The translations under genes were made by a program, and so were the position numbers. Positions 33,763-46,992 of a stretch of 64,000 bases of DNA are shown here, in pieces; position 1 is the first letter of the stretch, and each line of letters starts with the position of its first letter. Where the stretch lies: assembly GCA_002110485.1 (NCBI GenBank), contig MOWL01000069.1:992001-1056000 (forward strand), in the 5' to 3' direction. Origin of the DNA: Emergomyces orientalis. Its lineage: Eukaryota; Ascomycota; Eurotiomycetes; Onygenales; Ajellomycetaceae. The notes beneath the pieces were generated by a model, which ran no database searches, was not told where the DNA came from, and saw only the letters and a list, made by a program, of their open reading frames with translations.

Positions 33763-34598
33763 TGCTTTCGATTTATATTGATGAGGAGCCTTCAGTTCCT
33801 ATATAGTCGACGGCAAAAAATATGCTTTTAATTTCTGGCGTGTTTTATTTGGGTGACGTTTGAACGTTGTGGGCTGGTTGTTCGGTGTGTACCTATTAAA
33901 ACTTCACCGTAACCCCGAATGCTTTGCTGGATGAGCGGGGTCGGGTTTCCTTAGCTGTTCAATGGAAAGACCAGGCGGTGGGTAATTTAGATATAATCTG
34001 GAATGTGTCAGTTATATAAGTTATGGATGTTTCGACAGTCCCTCAGTAATATGCCAGCCTAGAGTATTCTACAGTGCTCTGGAGTTTTGACTTTGGTGGG
34101 GAATTGGCAAAGCTTATCAGATCGAGGAACAAACAGAGCAAACAGGCTATCGGACCCAGATGACCTAAAATTTCGAATGTAATACCATGCGGAAGAATAA
34201 AGACAACCTAAATCAAGCTATATTTTTGATCAAATTTTCCCTTTTACCCTGTGAAAGCTGATGATCCAAGTAGCCGAGCCTTTTATTGGCGACACAACAA
34301 GCGCAAGAAAACGGAGTGGTTAAATAAAACAGAACAAAGAGGTTTTGGCCGCTAAAAGAAAAAAAGAAAATGGGGGAGAAAGAGAAAACCTTGTATACCC
34401 TAGTTCCATGCTATGTAGACGAAAAAAACAGAATGAAGTGCAAAGAAATAGGACAGAAGAAATACTGGGCACAATGACATAAAACGAAAGCGAAAGTTAT
34501 TGGAAACACCACAAACCCAACTAATCACACACTCATCCCCGAAAAGAAGTTTAAGAAACACTAAGCCCCAAAACGCACATCTACCAACATTATCACAA
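33763..34598. other. Intergenic region between nudC and spt5
   Basis: About 840 bases: the nudC promoter on the left and the spt5 3' UTR on the right, both minus strand. No further gene or repeat was seen. Confidence 0.55.
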
Positions 34599-37500
34599 TC
34601 ACGGGCTCGGTGTGCCATCTTCATATCTAGGCCCGCCATCATCGCCCGAACTAGGTGTAGCCGGAATTCCCATCCCCATCGCCGGTGTAGGAGCATCATA
34701 CGGCCTCCCAGCACCCATAGACATGGCAGCAGGGGTTGGAGCATCGTACAGCTCACCAGGGCGCTTGGCAGGGTGTCCTGAAGCATCGGGCGTCGGCGCG
34801 TGCATGGCGCCAGGCGTCGGTGCATTGTCCGCCCAACCGCGCGGCGTTGCAGCAGTGGCACCGGGTGTTGGGGCACTACCATAGGGACCAGGTGTGGGCG
34901 CCGAGTAGTCAGCACCAGGGGTAGGTGCATCATAGCCGCCTTTACTTCCGCTACCATGCCCGACAGGAGGAGGAGCTGCGGAGCCGGGTGCCCATGCAGG
35001 TGTACGCGAGCCGCCGCCAGGATACGCTGGCGTACGGGAGCCGGCGGCGAATGCATCAAAGCCGGAATTCGAGGAGCCGCCGAAGCCGGAGTTGGAGTCG
35101 TAAGGGGTCTTTGTTCCGGAGGTCCAGGCTGGAGTGCGGCCTCCGCCGAATGTGGCGCCCCCATACGCAGTTCGGTTGCCGTCGTAGGGGTTTGATGTGC
35201 GAGAACCATCTGCTTTCCATGCTGGAGTGCGAGAGCCGCTTGCTGTTGCAGAACTCCAGGCCGGTGCTGTTGGATATGTTAAGAACGGCAATAAGATACA
35301 TAAAAATGGGGTGGGGATGAATACTCACTTCGTGAGGAAGAAGAACGCCATGCAGGAGTGCGGGAGGAATCATTTGCAGCCACAGGTGTTCGACTTCCTG
35401 ACCAGTCGGGGGGAGCTGCAGAGCCACCATAAGGGATACGGCCCCGGCCGGCTCCACCACCGCCTCTACCACCATATCTGGATAGATCGATCGAGGCACC
35501 AGTGATAGGACTACATCGATGGTCAGTATTGCACAAAACTTAGTTGGAGAAGAAGTGGCTACGTACTCTTTTATGGAGAGCATATCCTTGTCGACCGTAA
35601 TTACCTTATTTTTCGAATGCAACTCAACCCGTGCCTGAGCATCAGTCGTATCTTTAACAATACCAAGCAAACCTTTGAATGGGCCTTTTCGAATTGTGAC
35701 AGTCTTGCCAATAGTTCGATCCCTACCAAATGATTTGGGAGGCGGCATTCCGCTGCCATTCATTCCATTTTTCTGGATGGCTGGGTTCATCCTCGAGAAA
35801 TCCGGAGCTGACCGGCTCGCCAATCTTCCACCGCTCGTTGCTACCGTGGTAACATTCGAAGCTCGTGTAACGATGATACCCGCATTGTCGCTCGCGTCTT
35901 TATTGTTCAGGAAAAGGAATGAACGGTGGATGTGTAGAATTGCGCCTGTTCGTTGTTCTCCGGTAACTTCACGGACTGTATCGCCACATCTGATCTCTGA
36001 GCCATTACGATCTGTGGAGACGGCATTGCGACGCTGCGGGATTTTATTCATGACTTGTGACGGTAGTACGTTTCGGACAGATCCGTTTTGATCAAGGACT
36101 CGCATCGATTCTCGATCGAGCTTGATGATACAGCCGACAGTTGCTTGGCTGCAAAGAAAATTAATAACCCACTTTCTACTTCGAAGAATTGGGGGTGTAA
36201 CTTACTCAAGCTGCACGAGATCATGAACATCATACATGCCGAGTTTCCCATCAACTCCAGCATCCGCAGCTTCTCGAATATCCTTGCTGAACACTGTAAT
36301 TTCCTGCATACTCATGTCGCTGAGCAAGGTAACCCGGTCATCCTTAATACGAACCACCATACCCAGCTCGTCGCGAAATCGACTACCGCCAATGACTTTA
36401 ACATGATCACCTTCTTGGAAACGTTTCCTCAGTCCCTTGATCGGCACATCTATCTGCTGCCCTTCAAGTTCGCCTTGCGTGACTTTAATGGAAACGATAT
36501 CTCCGCGAGTGGACACCGTCTTGCCAACAACACCCTGTTGCTCACCTTGGAAAACCTCAACGGTATCCCCAGGGAGATATGAATCTTCAGTCGTAGTATT
36601 TTTGAGACTCGCGGCCAAGGCAGCAAGATCAAGATTCGCAGTCCCATCATCGGCACCTCGGGCGAATTTCGTGACCTCATCGAGCTGTGGGTTGACATTT
36701 TTTGTAATGAGATGTTGCACTTTCATCTCTTTGATAAGGAAGCCGTCAACGTAGTTATCTCCAAGATAACTCCAAGTCTTCCCTCCGAGTCCGGAAGTAG
36801 CACTAAGATACTTGGCATGCCTTTTCTTAGCCTCTGCTTCGCTGAAGGCTCGTTGAGGTGGGCGAGCAATTGCACTATTGGCACCTGGTCTCTTCCGTTT
36901 CACATCACCATTTGGAGCGCCCGTATCTTCGTTTAGCCCATAGTCCAGGCGAGGAACAAGTCTGACAGTAACGTCCAGTCCGTTCGTCTCGACATCCTCG
37001 AGCTGAGCCAAATCGCCCTGATACTTGCCTCGCTTGATGCGCACCCAGCCACCGGGGACCAACTCTTCCGACTTGGTAACCCTGAGAAGATCGGGCATTT
37101 CCTTCACGGAGATCAATATCATCTTCGACTTCGTATATACGTTCGACATATCGTCCAGGGCATCCATTACATCCGCCTGCTTGCGGGCTTCCACATAGAT
37201 ATACCCACTCATAGTTCCACCTCGCTCAAACGCAGACATGATCCGAATGGGCCTTCTAGAACCCGGTGGGCGGTCCTCGATTCTCTTCATAATATTAAAG
37301 ACGGCCTCTCGCTCCTTGCCAGGGCGACATTTCACTGCCCATATACTGGGATCATCAACGCTGGGTAGCAGTAATCGTTTAGGGACAACAACGAGGTCTG
37401 CTGCCGCCGCTCGGTTTCGGCCGTATCGCTCTTTAAGGGCCTGTGCCTGTTTCTCAGCATCCATTGTGGCCTCCAGATCCCGCTTCCTATCAAGCTCCCG

Positions 37501-38170
37501 ATGTCTTCGATCATCAGTCTCCGCGCCAACGGGTAAAGCATCGTGATCGTCGGGATGCTCTGCAACGAATCCATCACCCATCTCCTCCTCGTCTTCTTCA
37601 GCATCATCGTCTTCATCGACTTCGGCCTCCACTTCAACAAAGGCATTGAGTCTGCGTCGTCTACGTTTGCGTGGCCGACCCTAGAATAATAATAATAATT
37701 ATAGTCAGTAAACCCAATGGAACACCACCTTCTTTTATTAAGTTATTCACGATAACCTGGTGGGCAAAACCAGAACAGAATCCAAGTAAACTTACCGAAA
37801 CAGCTTGCTCCTCCTCTTCATCCTCCTCATCTTCCTCTTCCTCTTCCTCGTCCTCCTCTTCCTCTTCCATACCACCACCAACCCCACCCCCACCATCCTC
37901 ATCCGCATCCCCGTAATCCTCTTCCTCTCCATTATCACTATCCCCAGCTCTTTCTTTTCTCCGCGGAGGTTCGTCTTCTCCCTGGTCTTCTTGATCACCC
38001 TCTCCACCTACACCAGACTTATCGTCCCTCGCCACATCATCGTAGGACGTCGCCTCACGCTTCTTCGGTCGCTCGTCATCGGAATCCTCGACGGGGGCGG
38101 GGTTAAAGTCATCATCTTCCTCTTCGGACCCGAAGTCCTCGTTGAGGAATTTGCTGGCCGGATTAGACAT
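34599..38170 (-). CDS. spt5: Transcription elongation factor Spt5 (DSIF subunit)
   Basis: Spt5, with Spt4, binds RNA polymerase II and couples elongation to capping, splicing and 3' processing. Five minus-strand exons, 38170-37796, 37680-36206, 36148-35567, 35510-35329 and 35266-34599, encode 1093 residues. The acidic N-terminus contains a near-pure Glu/Asp block at about residues 100-120. A basic patch GRPRKRRRRR follows at the start of exon 2, then the NGN domain (WAVKCRPGKEREAVFNIMKR to VKEMPDLLRV) and a series of KOW domains (PGGWVRIKRGKYQGDLAQLE, LPGDTVEVFQGEQQGVVGK, EGDHVKVIGG, RCGDTVREV, GKTVTIRKGPFKGLLGIVKD). The C-terminal region is two repeat blocks: SRTPAW-like (residues about 825-950) and APTPG-like (residues about 970-1070), both expected phosphorylation substrates. 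No defect seen. Confidence 0.96.
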
Positions 38171-39023
38171 TGTGTAGCTAGGCGCGGCCCTAGTGGAGCG
38201 TTCGGTGTTTTTTTATTTCGCGTTTTCCCTTTTTGCCGCTAGTTGAAAGTCGCTGCGATCGGAATATTGGATGTGATAGAGGAGTGTATACGGTTATATA
38301 CGTGTCCGTTTCCGACCTGAGTCCTTTCGTCCACCTATATTGAACCACAAACGCCCGAAGCTCTAGCTGCTCTTAGGCTGAGGTCAGGTAAGACCAGAAG
38401 CGCAACAGCGGTACTTGGGTATCCCGTGGCTCTATCGGAGAGTTGCAAGTAGCTTTTTGTAGATGAAAATTGAAAGGCGAAAATCGAGTTTCTAGTGTAC
38501 GCCCTGCATCACATGCGCCTGGCGTGAATGGGAAGTAGTGAAAAGGATATGGATGGAGATGTGCAGAAGTTGAGCGAGATTCTTTGGAGGTTTGATGAAT
38601 GCGCTTGCGGCGTTTATTGGCAGCCGTAGAGATAAATCACGTGATATTTGACTCTTCAAAAAAGGACGTAGGGGCAACATAGATCTCAACTGCATATCAT
38701 GTTTAAAATAACTGAATGCAAATCATTTCGCCCAACAGCTGTATGAGATACTGACACTAAAATTACATGATTTATACCAAAGAAACAGCAAGGCTGAAGA
38801 ACGAGTATTCCACCAAGAAAATTGTAAACCAGATCTAATGAAAAGGAAATGCAAAATGCAAGAAATTATGGCATACAAGACGATCTAGATAATACTGAAG
38901 AAGAAGAGGAAAAAGAATGTATATGAAAAGGGTATGTATGTACGTGAAAAGAAATTTTGATATGACATGAACACCTCCCAAGAAGAAAGAACAGAATTCG
39001 GAAGAAAAGAATTCGAACAAATT
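38171..39023. other. Intergenic region between spt5 and the cytochrome-b5/ACAD gene
   Basis: About 850 bases: the spt5 promoter (left) and the ACAD 3' UTR (right). AT-rich, with no further gene seen. Confidence 0.55.
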
Positions 39024-40945
39024 CTACAGATTCATCCCAAAGAACTGATGAACCTTCAAACTCTGCCTCATACTAAGATCCAACATAATCTCCTCACTCC
39101 CGCCAGGGATCGCATACGCGCGCACATCCCGATACAACCGCTCAATCTTGCCACCCTGGCCGCCACGGGTATAACTTAAACCACCAAAGATCTGACTAGC
39201 CTCTCGCGCGCAGAACTCAAATGTAGTGGTCGATTGTGCTTTCAGGCCCGCAATGGCACCGCCCAGACGGAAGGCGGCCTCAGTGTCATCCATGGACTGA
39301 CATTGGAAGATAAGGTTCTCGAGCCAGTTGTGCGAGGCTTCGATCTGGCGCGCCATATGCGCGAGCTTCATGCGAATCACTGGGTGGTCGATCAGGCGTT
39401 TACCGAAGGTGTGGCGCTTGTGGGCGTATTTAACGGATTCTTCGTAGCAGACGCGCGAGAAGCGGACGCATTGGATTATTATGCCCATGCGTTCGTGGTT
39501 GAAGTTCATCATGATAACTGAAGAGCGTAGCGGAGTTAGAATCGTATACCAATCAAAGCTTTCTTTAGGACGTGGTTGTCAATTACTTACCCTTGAAGCC
39601 CTGGTTCTCCTTGCCAATCAAATTCTCAACGGGAACCTTGACGTCCTCGAAAGTGACATATGTGGTGCCACTAGTCGACATACCCTGGCAATCCATCTTG
39701 CGGGTGCTGACTCCACCAGCGGACCGTTCGATGAGCAGCACGCTAATACCGTACATTCCAGGCTCGCCAGTCCGCACAGCGGTGGTGAAGTACTCAGACC
39801 AAACGCCATTGGTAATCCATTTCTTCTCGCCATTGACAATATAATGCTTTCCATCGGGTGTCAACTTAGCTTCGCAGGAGAGGTTAGAAACATCGCTTCC
39901 ACAATCCGGCTCGGTAATGGCTAGACAGATACGCTTGTCACCAGCCAAAATACCAGGGAGGATGCGGTTGACCAATTCTTTCTTTCCGTATTTGATAACG
40001 GGTGGGCACCCGATGCCAAAGCCACCAATCAGGTTCCATACGAGACCACCGCTGGCGGCACGCGAGAGCTCATCGGTGACAATCAATTCATGGAAAAAAT
40101 CCCACTTCTCTGGTGGTACGCATTTTACGTGGTTCTTTGACAGGGCGGGGTCATAAGCCACACCCATCAATCCGGCAAGATATCCTCTGTCACCCATTTG
40201 CTTGTAGAGATGTTCGGGGATGGCCTTTGCCTCGTCCCATTCATGGACATGTGGCTCGATCTCGGACTCTACCCATTCACGAACCTCTTTACGGAGGGCC
40301 GCGTGGGTCTCGTTGTAATACATGGAGTTGTACTGTCAAGATGAAAAGTGGGGAAACAATCTGTTAGCCCAAACATGCTGCATTTTCACTCTTGTTTCTT
40401 AAAAGGGCTGGGTCTGAATAGGGACAGGACAAAGACATACACCCTGGTACCATGCGGGGTCCGCAAAAGGGACTAAATCGCCATACGGTTCTAGAGCAGT
40501 GGGAGGAGCAACATTTCGGGATGCAACGGTCCTTTCGGATCTGGAAGAAGCCTCTGTTGGCGGTGCGGCAGGTGGGGATGGAGGAGGCGGTGGTGGTGCA
40601 GCCGCAACTTTCTTCGAATCCAAAGATCCAACCTTGAGCTGGGAGCTGTATTTTTTTAAAACACCAGCATTGTGGTATTTCCAGAATTGTTTCGAGGCAT
40701 CTTTTCCGGCGACTCGCTGCAGGACTAAATATAGAATCACGATAGTCAGCACCATATTTCATATATTTCCAACAAGGCAGAGAAACAAAGGCAAAGCCAA
40801 ATGAAAAGTAGTACATACTTTTTTTTCCGCCTGGATGTTCATCCTGGAATTTGGTGAGATCGTAGACATCCTCATCAATGATAATCCAGAGGTTGTCCGA
40901 CTTGTTGTGAGACGCCACATTGTCCGTCGAGAAGACTACAGACAT
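39024..40945 (-). CDS. Acyl-CoA dehydrogenase with N-terminal cytochrome b5 domain
   Basis: Four minus-strand exons, 40945-40819, 40724-40441, 40332-39591 and 39517-39024, give 548 residues. Residues 1-80 are a cytochrome b5 domain: DLTKFQDEHPGGKK has the first haem His and FWKYHNAG the second. A linker of about 40 residues contains an uninterrupted Pro block flanked by Ala. The ACAD part (about 145-548) has LRKEVREWVESEIEP, the signature LAITEPDCGSDVSNL, the flavin loop WITNGVWSEYF and the second signature ASQIFGGLSYTRGG. At the C-terminal position where medium- and short-chain ACADs carry the base Glu, the sequence reads IPGGSEE, so the base must lie elsewhere, probably the EE of VCYEESVKYAHKRHTFGK as in long-chain/isovaleryl types. 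The chain ends GMNL, not a peroxisomal signal. The ATG at 40945 fits b5 starts; an upstream in-frame ATG at 40999 is less likely. Confidence 0.93.
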
Positions 40946-42537
40946 ATTCTCAAAACTCTCTATAAAATAGCACTCACGGGTATAATGGTAGTAGTACACA
41001 AAATATGAGGCACTGTAAGAAAAATATTAAGTAGGACCCGATTTAGACAGAATCACAAAAATCTAAAATGGAGAGAGAGGCGATGAAATGAAATGCAGGC
41101 AGTGGCTTTTACTTTTATATTTTCCACGGTTTAAAAAAGATTAAGAGGGAGATCAGAAAACGGGGGTTTACCTAGGTATAAAAAAAAGTAAAAAAACAAA
41201 GCCCATCTCAAAGAATCCCTCCCGCAGAATAACACCCAACTAAAATGCTCTAATCAAAAGCTCTTGGGGCGTCTTTGTCGACTGTCGCATGTCTTTTCTT
41301 TCTCTCACGCGGTTGTTGAACCTTTGATCCTCTCGTCTCTCTTTCTGCCCCACAGCCACACATTGCTCCAGTTTCACATGTCAAGAGCTACCATAGCATC
41401 ATAAGCATCATAAGCATCCCCATCCGTCATTCCGCTACCGCTGTCTTCGCCTCCCAAGACTATGTTACCATTGGAGAGAGAGTCTGACAGGTAGCTCGTG
41501 CTCGGCGCCTGTGCCCCACGCAGCCATGTTTGTACTGTGCATGTACTGTACCTAGTGCGTAACTACCCTACGTCACATGCTCCCGCCATGTGCCCGCTGC
41601 TTGTTTCTCCTTTTGTCTCGCATCTGCTTTGAAGCTACTACTTGGTCCAGCTCCAACACAACTAGAAACTCGGCATAGGCGTGACGTCCATGAAGGGGGC
41701 GCCCAGTTCCCGCGCCATACCTAAAACGATAGGTGCCGAGGTCCTCCAGCGGAAGAGCATCATAGCCACGTGACTGTTGACTTTCTACTGGGAGTGGTTT
41801 TGCGGCGAAACTAACATGTGAAACCGCAGGCAAACACAAAAGGGTGAGGGAGTTTCATTGGCGACGGAGCAGCTGGTAGAGTGGTAAGTTAGATTCGGGC
41901 ATGAGGTATAGATTAGGAATGGTGGGATGGAGGATTCTGTTTATTAGTATGTCCGGCGGTTTCTTTAATCATGTTACATGATTTGTTTATTTTATGTAAT
42001 TTAAATAATTTTATACGTTCTTGGTATACACAAAGAAGAATATATGAGAATCGGATAATTGTTTGTTTGTTGGCTCAATCAAACTTAGATCTTTGCTAAA
42101 AGCAAAAACAATATACTGTATGCAGAAGAGAGTCTATTTCAGCAGAAACATGGGATATCCTGTTAATGCACTTTATAATACGAGGACAGATATGTGTAGG
42201 TGGTTTAGAACTCGAGATAGAAATACATGTGATATACTAGTTCCAAAGGGGATCAACAATCGGCTATCAAAACCTTTCAACCACGGTAGTCACATAAAAG
42301 TGGGAAATAAAAGGGAAAACACACAGGGGAAAGATTGGGGTGTGGTTGGCAGTTGCAGACAGGATATCCGGGGGATGTGGGAAGAGAAGAAAAGTTCCAC
42401 TTCTTTTGTTCTTCCTTCCACTTTCTACCGTCTAGTCACTCCGGTAACAAATAAAAAGTAATGCATATCAGCGAGGTGGTCCGCTCTGCTTTACACCTGC
42501 CCCACTTCCCTGCCTCGCTACCCCACGTAAACACCTT
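40946..42537. other. Intergenic region, about 1.6 kb
   Basis: Promoter of the cytochrome-b5/ACAD gene on the left and 3' flank of rpn2 on the right. Contains a CATCATAAG 9-bp repeat (2.7 copies, about 41396-41417) and CT-rich stretches. Open frames here show no recognisable domain. Confidence 0.5.
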
Positions 42538-45500
42538 TTACTCTTCCGCGGTATCGGAATGATAATCGAACTCATCAGGCACAGGAGCTTCTTCGGCTCC
42601 CTCTTCATCCTCATCCACAGCAGTCAAAACACCAGCAGCCGCCGCCGCCCCGCCAGATGTGGCAGCTGCAGCTGCTGCAGCGGCGGCAGCGGGCTGCTCC
42701 AGCGCGCTCATAGCAGCATTAATTCGATCTTGGATTGTCTCTCCGGCTGCTGCCTGTTTCGTCTCCCTACTGGCCCGGAGCTCGATGATCTCACGTGGTT
42801 CCGATGGCGTCTTGTCCAGAACGACCACTACTCCTCCAGTAGGCTAGGTCATTGGCAGATAATGTTAGCATATTTATTAATTGAAAGGGGAAAGGATTAC
42901 AGGCCATATTAGAGAGAATTTTGACATACGCGCTTGACGGGCTCATATCGTGGGTCGGGGAAGGTTAGGAATTTCAATTGTGCTGGGAGGACTCGGGACA
43001 TATTCTCCAGCTCATAGCCCACTTTTTCCTTCTCCACCTTGCGTTTTGGCACTTCGGCTGGGGTTCCCTCCTTCTCGCGATCCTTCCCTTCCTCCTCAGT
43101 TTTGACTGCACTCTCATCCACATCCATCTTGTCGAGAAGCTGCGTTGATACCTTGGGGGTAGTGGGAGTTTGGTCGATATCCATACTTTCCCGACGCTGC
43201 TGTTTTTCTCTCCGCTGCGCACGTCGCTTGGCTTGAGCGGTGGTTGAGAGAACGGCGGTCTTGACTTTCTCTGGAGCTTCGTCTGCTTTAACCTGTTGTT
43301 CGGGGGGATAATCGAAAAGACTAGGTCGTGTATTGCTGTGGAACTTGAAAACGGGAACCTCCAGCTTCTGGTCGACTCCAATGACAGCCGTAGGCGAGAA
43401 ACTCAAGGAAAGGAAATGCGAAAGGGGGAACCAGTACCAGTACTGTGTGAAAACAGCCATTCCGACAATTCCTGGCATATTAAGGTTGCCAGTCTGCGTT
43501 TGTAGGCTGATAGTGCAATTGCGCCCACCCGCGTCAATGATTCCCAGGGCAAGTGCACATCCGAATTTGGCCATGGCATCCTCGTGCCTATCCCCGATTA
43601 TCTTCTGCATTGTCTTGCGGATTGCGCCAACCTTGGGGTTCATTGTCTCGTTTTGCTGAACTAGCACCATCGCCAAAGCTATCAGTGCGCCTTGTCGGAC
43701 AAAGTCTGTTGGATCTTTTAGCATTGGTTCCAGAAGATCCACGGCTTCGTCCAGTCCGGTCCCAGCACAAGATATTCCGAGTGCCATAGCAGCACCGTAA
43801 CGGACGTGCGGGTTGTAAGATTCAGAGAGAAGCTCCACCATGCGAGGGACGCTTTGGTGCTTGCGGAAGAGAATGAATCCAAGACTCATCACAGCTACTC
43901 TCCGTACGTCATCGCTGACATCACTAACAGCAACATGTAGGAGTCGTCGGACCGCCTTATTGCTGCCTGTGCCACAGTATGCAAGGGCAATAGCCATAAT
44001 ACCACCGTAACGTAGCGTAGGATCTGGATCTCCCAAGAGACCATTGATCAATTCATCTGCCGCCTCTTGTCGCCCATACATGATAAGAGCCATTCCCATG
44101 GCAACTCCACGGATGATCTTTTCATGTTGAGTATCGTGGGCATACCGGATCATGTCCTCCAAGGCCTTCATGTTGCCAGTTCCAAGCATAACCAAACCCA
44201 TCGCAAGACCCACGGCTTCTCCATTAAGAGCAGAGTCAGTTTCCAAGACAGCCTTAAGGTCGTTGTATATGCCCTCATCGCCGGTAGCCATTCCAGCAAC
44301 GCCAAGGCCAAGTGCACCACCATGTTGGACTACTTCCTCGGTTGCTTTCGTAAAATGTTCCCGAATCAAGTCCACTGCCCAGCCTTCATGATTAGCATAG
44401 ATTAAGCCAAAGGCGTACAATGAGCCACCTTGGCTGTAAACAGATCCAGAACCCCCAACTCCAGCAATATTATCTTTGGGAAGGTATGGTGCTAAGAGTT
44501 TCTGTCCCTGTGTGAGGTTTCCACGATGGATCACACCAAGAGCCGCGGTGGCAGTGAACTTGGACCAGTTAACAGCCTTTCCGAGCCATTCGAGGTTATC
44601 ACGGAAGAACTTATCGTGTGTCGTTCCTGCATGCATAAAGGCGTTGGATAGTGTGACGGCAGTATGGAATATAGAGTTACGGGCTTCCAAGCTGTCTTTT
44701 ATCTTATTGAGAATGGCAATATCAGCTTTGTTGTTTCGGTACAGGAATTCCAAATTGAGTTGGATGGAATTGACGCCATCGATGATATCGCGGATGGATT
44801 TGAAGGCCGCCCGCGCATCCTCCGATAACTTGTCCTTGTCGCCTCCAGAGCCCAAGCTCTGGCTGTTTGAAGTGTCAATTGAAACCTCTTGGTTTTGAAG
44901 CAGGGAATCGGTCTCCTTGGCTGCGCTGCCGTCATCTTCCGTATTCTGCGATTCATTCTCGTTCGACTCAGGAATAAGTTGGCTGATCTCTTGTCGAACC
45001 TTTCTCAAAAACTCCTGAGTGCTGTTGTCGTACAAGTCGAAGGAAATTTGATAGGCGACAGAGAGAGAACGCGGGTCTCCCTTTTCAACGAGCTGACGGA
45101 GTATATCCGAAGCCATTGAGTGCTCATTAAGGTACACAACGCACTTTGCGATGGAGAAATAGTCCGGAGAAGGTATTTCATTCAACAGCTCGAGGATCAA
45201 TTTCAGAATCTGAGGGAGAAAATCATATATATTAGTGGAAATACTTCCCGGCTCTTGGAATGGAGTGCAAACATACTTCATTTCGGAAAGCTCTTTCCTG
45301 CACAACACTCATACAGATGTCCAACACATATTCCATAAGCTCTTCACCGCTTCGAGACGATTCCGCATCTTCCTTCTTTTCATCCTCACTTGCGCGTAAG
45401 ATAGCTGTACGAAGCACGTCGAGATTCTTTGCTTCAACAGCAATTCCAACGACTTGGCGGTATCTTTTCTCGCGGAAACATTGCTCGAATAACCTTTCGA

Positions 45501-46299
45501 TGACGGCTTGAAGCTGTTTCTGAACACCGCGCTGGATAACAAGTGGGAACTCGCTAGCGTCCGCACCGAGATCTTCGCCACCAGTTTCTAATGAGATTGA
45601 GTCCTGCCGCGAAAGAAGGGATTTCGATGGTAGGGCAGACTGGGAGAATGGAGTGATGGGTGAGGTAAGTCCTGCGGAAGTACTCGTTGCTCCATTTGTA
45701 GACGGTGGGAATGAAGTATTCAGGTGAGGAGCCTTGTTGGCAGCTTGGGTGGCGTTCTGAATTTTCGGGCTGGCAGATATCGAGATAAACGTATCGATAC
45801 ATTTCGCTACAGGAGTAATTGTAAGCACACAATAATTAAGAATGGAAATAGATAGGCAAACCATCGCAACTTACATATAATTGTCTCTTCAAACTCGCCA
45901 CCATGATCCAAATTTAATAGTTTCCCGGCGCCAAGCGCAAAAACCATGCTCTCATTGTATTCCTGAAGGTGATAATATACCTTGGAGGCAACCAGAGCAG
46001 CCAGCTCACGCTCCTGGAAAGATTCATCTTCGTAAAGTGCCTCTCTTTTAAGATTTGTCCCCGTTAGCATATCGACAACCAATACCAATAGCCATTCAGG
46101 GCCACAGTACCATGCCTGAGCACAGTGTCTATGACGAGCTACACGGTTGTTGCACTCACATTTGGTCAATAGAATCAGCAATTTCGGTCCAGAGCAAGTC
46201 GACCTGTGCATCCAAGGATTTGAGAGCGAAGACCTTCAGCTCAGGGTCGGGCTCAGAGAGAAAACCGACCAAGCCGGCAGCGGAAACAAGCCCAACCAT
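42538..46299 (-). CDS. rpn2: 26S proteasome regulatory subunit Rpn2 (PSMD1)
   Basis: Scaffold of the 19S base that contacts Rpn13 and the Rpt ATPases. Five minus-strand exons, 46299-46160, 46044-45875, 45806-45277, 45209-42930 and 42843-42538, encode 1141 residues. The N-terminus AAGLVGFLSEPDPELKVFAL and ALYEDESFQERELAALVASK are characteristic. The large fourth exon holds the proteasome/cyclosome repeats (for example GGSLYAFGLIYANHEG, GTGSNKAVRRLLHVAV, NPHVRYGAAMALGISCAGTG), the toroid of Rpn1/Rpn2. After the toroid come a basic stretch (KRRAQRREKQQRRE), an acidic Met/Asp-rich region and the conserved RVLPAQLKFLTFPDPRYEPV. The last exon has a low-complexity Ala run (about ten Ala) and ends acidic (VPDEFDYHSDTAEE), where Rpn13 is known to bind in yeast and human. 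No defect seen. Confidence 0.96.
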
Positions 46300-46992
46300 A
46301 GTGTCCAATAACGCTCTACCTAGAGTATTTGCCAGAGAGAGTGCGCCTTGTTGATAAATGGGATGTTTAATGGATCTAATGATGTGGACAATGCCTAGAG
46401 TTCGGAGAGGCCAGGTCGGGAAGGGGGCGAAGAAAAAGTTGAAGTAAATATAAAATACAAGCAAAGAATAAAAAATACGGGTCCGGCAACTAAAGCCTGA
46501 ATAGAAAAACAGTGGACGATGGACTGGGAGAAGTGGTGAGGTGGGCGAGGTGGGTGATGTTGGCGATGCTGATGTTGTTGAGCTCCAGCGTCGTCTTCGT
46601 GGTTGTCGTCAAGCGCAAGGAGTCGAAGCTGACCAATCAGGCTTAGGCTGTCGTGGTTCCTGTAGCTATGGAATCACGTGGATAGCTCGCTGGTTATGTC
46701 AGCCATGTTCAGCAAGGCAGCCAACCAAAGACTATTGGCTGCCTGAGCGCCATCACAAGTTGCCGTGGTCTTGTCCATGCGGGTGATGAAGAGAGCGTGA
46801 TGAGAAAAAGACAAAGCATGGGATAGCAAGCCTGCAGACTCCATGATTTTGATTTCTTGCATATAAAACAATACCATATATCCATCACTCGTTATCTTCT
46901 CTGGTCTGTTATGTTGACACCTACTTATTTATGTACCTGATTCCAAGTCTGCTGCTTCTATTATTTTACCACCCTAGCTCTACAGCATTGAT
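46300..46992. other. Divergent promoter region shared by rpn2 and atg28
   Basis: 693 bases between two divergent start codons. A G/T-rich imperfect repeat (GGTGNNG-type, about 46535-46580) lies in the middle. I saw no exact yeast PACE element (GGTGGCAAA). A minus-strand frame at 46674-46877 has no family likeness and is not annotated. Confidence 0.55.

Noticed and set aside
37790..37870. Plus-strand poly-Ser/Leu frames opposite the first spt5 exon
   Set aside because: They are the antisense shadow of the Glu/Asp-rich region of Spt5.
41573..41839. Minus-strand 88-codon frame between the ACAD and rpn2 genes
   Set aside because: Composition and lack of motif suggest chance; no splice partners were found.
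41868..41925. tRNA-like string (AGCTGGTAGAGTGG followed by GATTCGGGC)
   Set aside because: No matching acceptor or anticodon stem can be drawn and the spacing to a B box is wrong.
46674..46877. Minus-strand frame upstream of rpn2 considered as an extra first exon
   Set aside because: Rpn2 already starts with its conserved N-terminus at 46299, and this frame has no family likeness.
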